DNA of 13,803 nt from Ruminococcus sp. UBA4321. Lineage in GTDB: Bacteria; Bacillota; Clostridia; Oscillospirales; Ruminococcaceae. The stretch lies in NCBI GenBank assembly GCA_002393815.1, contig DGUB01000041.1, positions 1-13,803 of the forward strand, given 5' to 3'. The translations under genes and the position numbers were made by a program. Positions 1 to 5,960 of the stretch are shown here, piece by piece. How positions within the stretch are numbered: the first letter of the stretch is position 1; each line of letters starts with the position of its first letter. The notes under the pieces were generated by a model, which worked only from the letters and a program-made list of their open reading frames with translations, made no database searches and was not told the DNA's origin.

Positions 1-744
1 TATTTTCTGGGCGGATTCGGCAGACTGTTCGGTACAGCAGATTCTGCTGATACTTCCAAAGTCTTTATCAATACCATCAACGGCAAACTGGAATATGATG
101 CCATTGTTCCGGCAATGCTCCAGACCGCTCTGCCTGAATTCCTGATTGGTCTGATTGTCGTACTGGTGCTTTCTGCTTCGATGTCAACGCTTTCCTCACT
201 GGTACTGACTTCCAGTTCCACACTGACGCTTGACTTAATCAAGCCTGCCATGAAAGGCAAAATGGACGAAAAGAAACAGGTACTCTGCATCAGAATTTTT
301 ATTGCTGTCTTCCTGCTGATTTCTGTTATCATGGCGGCACATAAGAATGCCTATATCACAACTCTGATGAGCATTTCATGGGGTGCGCTGTCCGGTTCTT
401 TCCTTGCGCCGTTCATGCTTGGCTTATTCTCTAAGAAAATTACGCCTGCCGGAGTCTGGGCATGTTTCGGATTTGCAGTTATCTTCACACTGGGACATAC
501 TGCATTATTCCTGCTCGGCTGGTTCCCGGAACTGACAAAGGCTGCTGCAAGTCTGCCGATTCCGTTCACCATCACTTCTCCGCTGAATGCCGGCGCATTC
601 TGCATGATATTCTCCCTGATTCTCTGCCCGGTTGTCAGCAGTTTCACAAAGGTGAAAGATACCAAAGAAGTGGACAGAATTTTCACATGCTATTCCGGTT
701 CTGAACAGAAAACTGCCAGCGGCAGCCGGGAGGCACTGTCTTGA
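1..744 (+). CDS. Sodium:solute symporter (SSS family), C-terminal part; 5' end outside window
   Basis: Inner-membrane symporter that uses the sodium gradient to import a small solute; the substrate cannot be told from this fragment. The frame is open from base 1 and gives 247 residues, about the C-terminal half of a usual 450-550-residue family member. The segment SASMSTLSS (bases about 169-195) is the conserved serine/threonine-rich helix that carries the Na2 sodium site in this family. Hydrophobic helices precede, include and follow it (FLIGLIVVLVL, RIFIAVFLLISVI, GALSGSFLAPFMLGLF, VWACFGFAVIFTLG, AFCMIFSLILCPVV), ending in a short polar tail. Its stop codon overlaps the TTG start of the amidohydrolase gene, so the two are one operon and the solute is probably that enzyme's substrate or a precursor. 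The family call is firm; the substrate is unknown. Confidence 0.88.
   Translation, partial: YFLGGFGRLFGTADSADTSKVFINTINGKLEYDAIVPAMLQTALPEFLIGLIVVLVLSASMSTLSSLVLTSSSTLTLDLIKPAMKGKMDEKKQVLCIRIFIAVFLLISVIMAAHKNAYITTLMSISWGALSGSFLAPFMLGLFSKKITPAGVWACFGFAVIFTLGHTALFLLGWFPELTKAAASLPIPFTITSPLNAGAFCMIFSLILCPVVSSFTKVKDTKEVDRIFTCYSGSEQKTASGSREALS
728..744 (+). promoter_or_regulatory. Ribosome binding site and TTGA stop/start overlap
   Basis: GGGAGG at 728-733 lies 7 nt before a TTG at 741. The last bases of that TTG are the first of the upstream TGA stop (TTGA, 741-744). This fixes TTG as the start of the amidohydrolase gene and points to translational coupling with the symporter. Confidence 0.75.
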
Positions 745-1541
745 ATTATATTGATTTTCATGTTCATGCCTTCGCGGATAAGATTGCAGAACGTACTGTA
801 AAAGCCCTTGCCGAAACCGCAAAGGAAGCCCCCGAAACAAATGGTACTCTTTCCGATACGGAACAGAAAATGCAGAACTGGGGCATTGACGGCTTTGTTC
901 TGCTCTCGATTGCAACAAAACCGACACAGCATCTTGTCTGCAATAACTGGGCGGCTTCCTGTAAATCTGAACATATATTCCCGTTCGGAAGCGTTCACCC
1001 CGACGGTGAGGATGTATTTCAGGAACTGGAACGCATTAAAGAATTAGGCTTGTACGGTATCAAACTGCATCCGGACTATCAGCATTTCTATGCGGATGAA
1101 GAACGAATCTTTCCGATTTACCGCAAATGCGGCGAACTTGGACTGCCGGTTCTGCTTCATGCAGGCGTTGACCCTGTCTGCCCGGAAGATGTTCACTGCT
1201 CGCCGAAAGCGGCGGTCAAGGCTCTGGAAGCCGCTCCCGATACAACTTTTATTCTGGCGCATCTGGGCGGAAATCAGCTCTGGAAAGAAGTAGAATCCAC
1301 ACTTGCCGGAAACTTCGGAAATGTTTATTTTGATACTGCCGTTATCGGCAGACATATGCAGGATGATGAATTGTTATTCCGCATTATGGAAAAGCACGGC
1401 TTTGATAAAATTCTTCTCGCCAGTGACTGTCCGTGGGATAATCCGGAAGTAACCATTCAGAAAATCAAAAGGCTCGGTCTGACTCCGGAACAGGAACACG
1501 CTGTTTTCGCAGGCAATGCCGAAACATTACTGAATCTGTAA
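741..1541 (+). CDS. Amidohydrolase-2 family metal-dependent hydrolase/decarboxylase
   Basis: A 266-residue TIM-barrel protein of the amidohydrolase superfamily (Pfam amidohydro_2 type), likely cytoplasmic. Visible metal and active-site positions in barrel order are the DFHVH motif at strand 1 (H7, H9), GIKLHP (K108, H110), VLLHAG (H140), ILAHLGG (H174) and LLASDCPWDNP (D229). This HxH...H...H...D set is the expected divalent-metal site; related enzymes hydrolyse C-N or lactone bonds or decarboxylate aromatic acids. Full length for the family. The TTG start is chosen because GGGAGG lies 7 nt upstream and the product begins directly at strand 1, as usual. The coupled symporter suggests a role in using an imported small molecule. 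The exact reaction cannot be given. A TatD-type DNase is less likely, because the segment after D229 (PWDNP) resembles the amidohydro_2 group. Confidence 0.85.
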   Translation: MNYIDFHVHAFADKIAERTVKALAETAKEAPETNGTLSDTEQKMQNWGIDGFVLLSIATKPTQHLVCNNWAASCKSEHIFPFGSVHPDGEDVFQELERIKELGLYGIKLHPDYQHFYADEERIFPIYRKCGELGLPVLLHAGVDPVCPEDVHCSPKAAVKALEAAPDTTFILAHLGGNQLWKEVESTLAGNFGNVYFDTAVIGRHMQDDELLFRIMEKHGFDKILLASDCPWDNPEVTIQKIKRLGLTPEQEHAVFAGNAETLLNL

Positions 1542-1546
1542 AAATA

Positions 1547-1583
1547 ACTGCTGTACCGGAATCACCGATACAGCAGTCTTTTT
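1547..1583. terminator. Bidirectional rho-independent terminator between convergent genes
   Basis: ACTGCTGTA (1547-1555) pairs with TACAGCAGT (1569-1577), and an inner CGG/CCG (1557-1559 with 1565-1567) extends the stem past one mismatch. It is followed on the plus strand by CTTTTT, and on the minus strand by TTATTTTT. It lies between the amidohydrolase stop (1541) and the SLOG gene stop (1583), so it can serve both. Confidence 0.85.
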
Positions 1584-2038
1584 CAGTCCAGATAAATCAG
1601 ATTTCTGTTACGGGAAACCGCATAATCCGCGGCGCGGAACGTTCCGCCCGACTTGGAATGCAGATAGCAGATAATCGTATCTGAACGGTCAATCATATTC
1701 CGGTTGCGCGTGAAGAAAGCTTCACGATAAGGCATTATTACAGAATCCGGGCAGATTTGAATCTGATTGTACTGCCGGAACTTTTCTTTATGATAAAATT
1801 CGCTTCTCATATAGGGGAGTACCATAATCAGCAGGGCAGTGTGAAAGCGTGAATTCCGGATGGCTTCGCTGATGACTTCGGCGGCGATTTCATCGAATTC
1901 TCCGTCATGCCCGATAAGAAACTGAATATATTGTTTTTCCTGAATCAGATGTTCGACGAGCGGTTTCAGTTCGATACGGATTTTTTCCGGATTGCTGACA
2001 CGTCTGTGTCCGAACAGACTGACTGTATAAATTTCCAT
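1583..2038 (-). CDS. SLOG/DUF1273-like protein (YpsA/YoqJ-type Rossmann nucleotide-binding family)
   Basis: A 151-residue soluble protein that resembles the DUF1273/SLOG group, Rossmann-like proteins proposed to bind nucleotides or nucleotide-derived signals; their molecular role is largely unsettled. Seen in the sequence: strand 1 followed by the family GHR motif (SLFGHRR, residues 8-13), IGHDGEFDE (42-50) on an alternating strand/helix pattern, then RNRNMIDRSDTIICYL (111-126) and the glycine turn SGGTFRAADYA (130-140) typical of the C-terminal half. The ATG at 2038 is chosen because GGAG lies 7 nt upstream. The frame is open further upstream to 2284, but that stretch crosses the promoter and the divergent gene and does not look like protein of this family. 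It is transcribed away from two XRE-type regulators that share its control region, so it is probably repressed or activated by one of them. Confidence 0.75.
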   Translation of the reverse strand: MEIYTVSLFGHRRVSNPEKIRIELKPLVEHLIQEKQYIQFLIGHDGEFDEIAAEVISEAIRNSRFHTALLIMVLPYMRSEFYHKEKFRQYNQIQICPDSVIMPYREAFFTRNRNMIDRSDTIICYLHSKSGGTFRAADYAVSRNRNLIYLD

Positions 2039-2071
2039 AATAACACTCCAGTTAAAATAGTTTCTACTATT

Positions 2072-2100
2072 ATTATATCCTGAAAAACTGGATATGTCAA
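2072..2100 (-). promoter_or_regulatory. Consensus housekeeping (sigma-A) promoter of the SLOG gene
   Basis: On the minus strand TTGACA (plus 2095-2100) is followed by exactly 17 bp and TATAAT (plus 2072-2077), a perfect match to both consensus boxes. Transcription should start near 2065, giving a leader of roughly 27 nt with GGAG ahead of the ATG. Such a strong promoter next to two HTH regulators suggests that it is held under repression. Confidence 0.85.
2077..2093. promoter_or_regulatory. Operator-like dyad O1 inside the SLOG promoter
   Basis: The half-sites ATCCTG (2077-2082) and CTGGAT (2088-2093) are inverted repeats matching at 5 of 6 positions, separated by AAAAA. This 17-bp dyad with an A-tract centre lies between the -10 and -35 boxes of the minus-strand promoter, where a bound repressor would block RNA polymerase. 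Assignment to the adjacent XRE proteins is inference from position. Confidence 0.55.
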
Positions 2101-2107
2101 TATCTAT

Positions 2108-2124
2108 ATCTACAAAAACTGGAT
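2108..2124. promoter_or_regulatory. Operator-like dyad O2 over the likely -35 region of the XRE genes
   Basis: A second copy of the O1 right part, AAAAACTGGAT (2114-2124), is preceded by a weaker inverted half-site ATCTAC (2108-2113; ATC and one further position match). It lies exactly 31 bp from O1, about three helical turns, so both would face the same side of DNA. It overlaps the place where the -35 of the plus-strand XRE promoter should be, which suggests autoregulation. Confidence 0.5.
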
Positions 2125-2149
2125 GATTTTTTATTGAACATAGTATAAA
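2121..2149 (+). promoter_or_regulatory. Probable promoter of the XRE gene pair (good -10, poor -35)
   Basis: TATAAA (2144-2149) is a plausible -10 about 20 bp before the start codon at 2169. At a 17-bp spacing the -35 position reads GGATGA (2121-2126), a poor match, and lies inside dyad O2. A TTGAAC at 2134-2139 is too close to serve. The promoter may be weak or need an activator. Confidence 0.4.
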
Positions 2150-2168
2150 ATAAAATTGAGGTGTTATT

Positions 2169-2489
2169 ATGGATATAGATATTGAAGAACAGTTTATAAA
2201 GCGTTTAACAGAATTAAGACTTGCAAAGGGCGTATCAGCAAGAGATATGAGTTTGTCTATCGGACAAAGTGCAGGATATATCAATAATATTGAGAATAAA
2301 AATAATCTTCCGTCTATGAGAAGTTTTTTCTATATTTGTGATTATTTGGAAATCACTCCACAGGAGTTCTTTGAATTTGAAAATAAGAATCCCTACCGGA
2401 TGGATGAGATGATTTCTTATTTGAAACGTCTTACACCGGAACAGCTTGACCATCTGACTGCATTTTTCAAAAGCATGAATAAAAAATGA
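2169..2489 (+). CDS. Small XRE-type helix-turn-helix DNA-binding protein, copy 1
   Basis: A 106-residue protein with a single N-terminal Cro/CI-like helix-turn-helix (residues about 7-66). LRLAKGVSARDMSLSIGQ forms the first helices and scaffold, SAGYINNIENKN the recognition helix, and LPSMRSFFYICDYLEITPQEFFEF the closing helices typical of clostridial members. The C-terminal tail (about 67-106, NPYRMDEMISYLKRLTPEQLDHLTAFFKSM) is helical and may dimerise. GAGGTG at 2158-2163 sets the ATG start. The gene is followed after 9 nt by a paralogue with about 77 of 100 aligned residues identical (hand count). It probably binds the dyads in its own upstream region and controls itself and the divergent SLOG gene. 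The base composition is clearly more AT-rich than the flanking operons, which suggests a separate origin. The DNA-binding call is firm; the target is inferred. Confidence 0.85.
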   Translation: MDIDIEEQFIKRLTELRLAKGVSARDMSLSIGQSAGYINNIENKNNLPSMRSFFYICDYLEITPQEFFEFENKNPYRMDEMISYLKRLTPEQLDHLTAFFKSMNKK

Positions 2490-2498
2490 GGTTTTAAA

Positions 2499-2828
2499 AT
2501 GTGGTCTGATTATATAAATCTTGATGAAAAATTTATAAAGCGTCTGATAGAATTAAGACTTGCAAAGGGCATTTCCGCACGAGAAATGAGCCTTTCTATC
2601 GGACAATCAGAAAATTATGTCAATGCAATTGAAAATAAACAAATGTTGCCTTCCATGATGGGATTCTTCTATATTTGCGAATATCTGGAAATTACACCGC
2701 AGGTGTTCTTTGAATTTGAAAATAAAAATCCTTACCGGATGGACGAAATTAACTCCTATCTGAAACAGCTCACACCGGAACAGCTTGAACTTCTGACTAA
2801 GTTCCTGAAAAGCATCAGCAAAAAATAA
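2499..2828 (+). CDS. Small XRE-type helix-turn-helix DNA-binding protein, copy 2 (tandem paralogue)
   Basis: A 109-residue paralogue of the preceding protein, aligning without gaps from residue 10 onward and differing mainly at the N-terminus (WSDYINLDEKF). The scaffold is nearly identical (FIKRL.ELRLAKG.SAR.MSLSIGQS, FFYIC.YLEITPQ.FFEFENKNPYRMDE), but the recognition helix changes from SAGYINNIENKN to SENYVNAIENKQ. Its operator preference may therefore differ, or the two copies may form heterodimers. Its ribosome binding site GAGG starts within the stop codon of copy 1 and lies 7 nt before the ATG, so the pair is co-transcribed and probably coupled. It is AT-rich like copy 1. A strong terminator follows directly. 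Confidence 0.85.
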   Translation: MWSDYINLDEKFIKRLIELRLAKGISAREMSLSIGQSENYVNAIENKQMLPSMMGFFYICEYLEITPQVFFEFENKNPYRMDEINSYLKQLTPEQLELLTKFLKSISKK

Positions 2829-2830
2829 TC

Positions 2831-2863
2831 AAAACAGCACAGCCGGAAAGCTGTGCTGTTTTT
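2831..2863. terminator. Strong bidirectional terminator between the XRE pair and spoIVA
   Basis: A perfect 13-bp stem, AAAACAGCACAGC (2831-2843) with GCTGTGCTGTTTT (2850-2862), encloses the loop CGGAAA. The stem is flanked by T-runs on the plus strand and by A-runs (2819-2834) that become U-runs on the minus strand. It can end transcription of the XRE pair and of spoIVA, whose stop is at 2868. Confidence 0.92.
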
Positions 2864-2867
2864 GTGA

Positions 2868-4340
2868 TTAAAGAATAAAGCAGATTAAGCCCGAACAGCC
2901 CTCATTGATAATTCTTTCAAGGGTTTCCTGCAATTTCATCCGGGCTTCCACAGGCATCTTGAACAGCTTGTTATGCAGACCTTCATTGACAAGTTCATGC
3001 AGAGACTTTCCGAAAATATTGGAACTCCAGATTTTTGTGGGGTCTTCCTCAAATCCCTGCAATAAGTACATGACAAGTTCTTCGCTCTGCTTTTCACTGC
3101 CGACAATCGGGCTGACTGTGGTATTGATTCCGGCTTTCATCATGTGGATGGACGGCGCGGAAGCTTTCAGCCGAACGCCGTATTTTCCGCCCTGCTTGAT
3201 AATTTCGGGTTCTTCGAGGCTTAATTCTTCCATTGTCGGCATGACAATGCCGTAACCTGTCGCCTCTACTTCTTTGAGAGCGGGTTCTAATCTGGAATAG
3301 GCTTTCCGGACTTCGCACAGTTCGCGGAGAATTTCGAGCAGACTGCCTTCATCCTGAATTTCCAGACCGGTCGATTCGCTGAGAATCTTGAAGAATAACG
3401 AATGGTCGAGCGTGACTGTAATTGTGACTGAGCCGTTTCCGAGGTCGATTTCCGAACTTTCCGCATGAAGAATATACTGACAGTCACAGATTGGCTTTGC
3501 CAGTGCGGAAGCGTCTTTGACAGTGACGAGATTCTGCGCGGCTTCCCGGATGACGGAAAAGACTTCCTGCTTGACGGGATGCCCTTTTTCGAGCATGGAA
3601 ATCCAGCCGGGCATGGCGAAATTGACTTCCCGGACGGGGAAGGCATACAGCAGAGCGGTCAGAATCTGCTGAATATCCTGTTCCTGTAACTGCGTACAGC
3701 TGACCGGAAGCACAGCAGTGTGATACATTTCCTGCATCTGCGCGGCGAGAGTTCTGGCTTCTTCGGTATCGGGGTCAACACAGTTGAGCAGTACGATAAA
3801 CGGCTTGCCGAGTTCCTGTAATTCTTTGATAACGCGTTCTTCGCATTCGGCATATTCGCTCCGCGGAATGTCTGAAATACTGCCGTCAGTAGTGACAACC
3901 AGTCCGATAGTAGCATGTTCGGTAATGACTTTCTGTGTACCGATTTCAGCAGCCATATTGAACGGAATTTCCTCATCGAACCACGGAGTCATGACCATCC
4001 GGGGCATTTCGTTTTCGATATAGCCGAGCGAACTGGGAACGATATAGCCGACACAGTCAATCATTCTGGCGCGGAATTTCGCGCCGTCCTGAAGATGGAC
4101 AGTCACAGCTTCTTCCGGAATGAATTTCGGTTCTGTCGTCATGATAGTTTTTCCGGCGGCGGACTGCGGAAGTTCATCCACGGCGCGTTCTTTCTTGTAA
4201 TCGCTTTCGATATTGGGAATGACAAGCGTTTCCATAAATCTTTTAATCAGTGTCGATTTGCCTGTCCGGACGGGACCCACAACGCCGATATAAATATCAC
4301 CGCCGGTACGCTGTGCAATATCGCTGTAAATATCTTTCAT
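2868..4340 (-). CDS. spoIVA: Stage IV sporulation protein A, spore coat anchoring ATPase
   Basis: SpoIVA is a mother-cell ATPase that polymerises on the outer forespore membrane and forms the platform for coat (and, through partners, cortex) assembly. The 490 residues match the family's usual length of about 490. Seen: N-terminal MKDIYSDIAQRTGGDIYIGV, Walker A GPVRTGKST (22-30), the conserved SAAGKTIMTTEPKFIP region (60-75), the Walker-B-like IDCVGY (94-99), TTDGSI (150-155), a nucleotide-specificity-like NCVDP (186-190), and the hallmark hydrophobic C-terminus ending GLICFIL, needed in the family for membrane targeting. AGGAGG lies 7 nt before the ATG. It is the second gene of an operon with sipL, 15 nt downstream of it, so it should be transcribed by sigma-E in the mother cell. 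No defect is visible. Confidence 0.97.
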   Translation of the reverse strand: MKDIYSDIAQRTGGDIYIGVVGPVRTGKSTLIKRFMETLVIPNIESDYKKERAVDELPQSAAGKTIMTTEPKFIPEEAVTVHLQDGAKFRARMIDCVGYIVPSSLGYIENEMPRMVMTPWFDEEIPFNMAAEIGTQKVITEHATIGLVVTTDGSISDIPRSEYAECEERVIKELQELGKPFIVLLNCVDPDTEEARTLAAQMQEMYHTAVLPVSCTQLQEQDIQQILTALLYAFPVREVNFAMPGWISMLEKGHPVKQEVFSVIREAAQNLVTVKDASALAKPICDCQYILHAESSEIDLGNGSVTITVTLDHSLFFKILSESTGLEIQDEGSLLEILRELCEVRKAYSRLEPALKEVEATGYGIVMPTMEELSLEEPEIIKQGGKYGVRLKASAPSIHMMKAGINTTVSPIVGSEKQSEELVMYLLQGFEEDPTKIWSSNIFGKSLHELVNEGLHNKLFKMPVEARMKLQETLERIINEGCSGLICFIL

Positions 4341-4355
4341 GCAGAGTCCTCCTGT

Positions 4356-5894
4356 TTAGCTGATAATGGGAATCAGCAGCATTGCATTTTCAGAGAGCTG
4401 TTCCTGAGTGAGGTCATTTTCTTCGAGAATGGCTTCCACGCTGGTATGGCAGCGTCTGGCGATATCCCAGATATTTTCCTGTGCCTTGCCGAAATAGAGC
4501 CGGAGTGCATAATTATCCTGAAATTTCTCATTTTCCTGAATTTCGATAGCAGAAAGCACTTCGGTTTCTGTACAGTGAATCACACTGCCTTCCATGCGGA
4601 GTTCCGTTTTGAGTGCGACTTCCGACGCGCCGGAAAGCGTATAGGAACAGTTTTCGGCATTGGCACGAATCTGAATTCTGTCCGCCGGAGAAAGATTCTG
4701 CATGGCGAAGCGATATTCAAACGGTTCTTCTTTTTCGAGCAGACGGGGCATTCCGGAGCTTTCCCGGACAAGGAGATAACAGCAGAGCATACCGCTGATG
4801 CAGATTTCAGAATTTTCCACAGCAGTGGTCAGATTCCGGATTTCGCCCCATGCATCATAAACACAGTCGAGTTCGCAGTCAGCACAGGTGAGTTTTGTAT
4901 TGCAGACAAGCATTTCAGAAAACGGCACGGGCGCACCGCAAGTCAGAAGCTTCATACTGTGAACAGAACAGGGATGTTCTGTAGAAAATGCATCACAGAC
5001 AAGAGATTCCGAAGCCATCCGGCAGGCAGTGCAGGAAAGCCGGAGTTCAGCTTCACAGCGGAGCAGACGGATATCGCCGTTTTCGTCTGTGACGGGTTTA
5101 AGGTCACAGGAAGCAACTGTGCATAACACTTCGCAGTCGTCCTGTTCTTCAATGCCGTCAAGGTCAATCATATGACTGTACGGAATCCGGAAAGACATGG
5201 GTTCCAGACTGCCGTCGCCGTCTTTTTCGCAGGCATAGAGAATCTGAATCTGCAAATTGCCCTGTGCCATGATTTTTCCGGAGATGAGTTTATGACTTTG
5301 TTCGACGGGAACGGCATCACAGCGGACAACCTGCAATAAAGCCGGCTTGGAAGTGCCGAGTTCGAGTTCTTCGGAGAGTACAACATGATTGACTGTATGC
5401 AGGCGTTTTGCCTGATACCGGAGCTGTTTTTTGCGCAGCTGCATATTTTTTGCGAAAATATCGCTGATAGCTTCCTGACGGCGGACAGCACTGGTTCGGA
5501 TGCGGACGGTCACAGCACCGCGGACATCGAGTCTCCGGCGGCTGACGGCGCGGCAGTTGACATAATCCGTGACGGGAAGAATTTCATTGACAATGATTTC
5601 CCCGGCAGGGAGTTCCGCGGTTCTGGAAAAATGTAAAGTCTGGGTGACGCATTGCAGAACATGACTGTCTTCACTGCAGTACAGAATCCGGATTTCGGCG
5701 GCGAGTTCATAGGATAATCTGTTGTCACTGACAGATTCGCTGACAACAGAGGGCGTGACAAAGCATTTGATTAATTTGCAGACATCCGGATAATAATCCG
5801 GCAGAACATAATCCAGTTCCACACTTTGTTCCTGCACGGAAGTGCCGGAAGGTTCGGCGGCGGCAATCACCGTCTGATTCATTCGCAGTTCCAT
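4356..5894 (-). CDS. sipL: SipL-like SPOCS (DUF3794)/LysM spore coat morphogenetic protein
   Basis: SipL is the clostridial coat protein that binds SpoIVA through its C-terminal LysM domain and helps anchor the coat to the forespore. The 512 residues are close to the length of the Clostridioides difficile protein as I recall it. Three SPOCS-like beta-rich repeats can be seen, around 58-130, 200-290 and 355-440; the clearest is KLISGKIMAQGNLQIQILYA (202-221). The LysM domain covers about 464-511 (YFGKAQENIWDIARR, SVEAILEEN, AMLLIPI). The protein carries about 26 cysteines, including CADCELDC (337-344), which is unusual. The start is the ATG 13 nt after AAGGAGG, and no in-frame start codon lies closer. 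It has a sigma-E-like promoter and is followed by spoIVA, its expected partner, which supports the name. Other SPOCS proteins exist, but the LysM end and the neighbour favour SipL. Confidence 0.9.
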   Translation of the reverse strand: MELRMNQTVIAAAEPSGTSVQEQSVELDYVLPDYYPDVCKLIKCFVTPSVVSESVSDNRLSYELAAEIRILYCSEDSHVLQCVTQTLHFSRTAELPAGEIIVNEILPVTDYVNCRAVSRRRLDVRGAVTVRIRTSAVRRQEAISDIFAKNMQLRKKQLRYQAKRLHTVNHVVLSEELELGTSKPALLQVVRCDAVPVEQSHKLISGKIMAQGNLQIQILYACEKDGDGSLEPMSFRIPYSHMIDLDGIEEQDDCEVLCTVASCDLKPVTDENGDIRLLRCEAELRLSCTACRMASESLVCDAFSTEHPCSVHSMKLLTCGAPVPFSEMLVCNTKLTCADCELDCVYDAWGEIRNLTTAVENSEICISGMLCCYLLVRESSGMPRLLEKEEPFEYRFAMQNLSPADRIQIRANAENCSYTLSGASEVALKTELRMEGSVIHCTETEVLSAIEIQENEKFQDNYALRLYFGKAQENIWDIARRCHTSVEAILEENDLTQEQLSENAMLLIPIIS

Positions 5895-5927
5895 AGAAAT
5901 TGCAAGACCTCCTTGATTTCACTGTTA

Positions 5928-5942
5928 CTGCATTCTATGCAG
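5928..5942. promoter_or_regulatory. Palindrome CTGCAT-TCT-ATGCAG over the sigma-E -10 box
   Basis: A perfect 6-bp inverted repeat with a 3-nt centre covers the sipL -10 box. A further half-site in the same orientation as the right arm, ATGCAG, lies at 5962-5967, 25 bp upstream in the direction of transcription and next to the -35. This may be a regulator site on the promoter, or chance; I know of no factor with this motif. Confidence 0.35.
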
Positions 5943-5960
5943 GGAATGTCCGGAGTATGC
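5932..5960 (-). promoter_or_regulatory. Sigma-E-type sporulation promoter of sipL-spoIVA
   Basis: On the minus strand GCATACT (plus 5954-5960), a 14-bp spacer, then CATAGAAT (plus 5932-5939). Compared with the known Bacillus/Clostridium sigma-E pattern (GHATATT, N14, CATACAAT) this is 6 of 7 and 7 of 8 positions with the right spacing. It lies between the terminator of the upstream operon and the AAGGAGG of sipL, giving a short leader and mother-cell expression. Confidence 0.75.

Larger units (their letters stand above)
2034..2173. repeat. 13-bp inverted repeat at the two divergent start sites
   Basis: TCCATAATAACAC (2034-2046) is the exact reverse complement of GTGTTATTATGGA (2161-2173). 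Each arm covers the end of the ribosome binding site, the start codon and the first bases of the second codon of one of the divergent genes, so the SLOG gene and the first XRE gene begin with nearly the same leader. The interval between the arms is the whole control region. Confidence 0.7.
2097..2185. repeat. 14-bp inverted repeat linking the control region to the first XRE codons
   Basis: TCAATATCTATATC (2097-2110) is the exact reverse complement of GATATAGATATTGA (2172-2185), which encodes the DIDIE residues after the start methionine of the first XRE protein. The left arm overlaps the -35 box of the SLOG promoter. The likely XRE transcription start lies between the arms, so an RNA hairpin would form only on longer transcripts. 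Confidence 0.6.

Noticed and set aside
2039..2284. Longer N-terminus for the SLOG protein
   Set aside because: The extension would run through a perfect promoter, both operator-like dyads and the opposite XRE gene, and its translation is unlike the family. The ATG at 2038 has its own ribosome binding site.
3915..5126. Open frame of 403 codons on the plus strand
   Set aside because: It lies antisense across spoIVA and sipL, both clearly real, and its translation is rich in F, H, R and C without domain pattern. It is a shadow of the minus-strand codon use.
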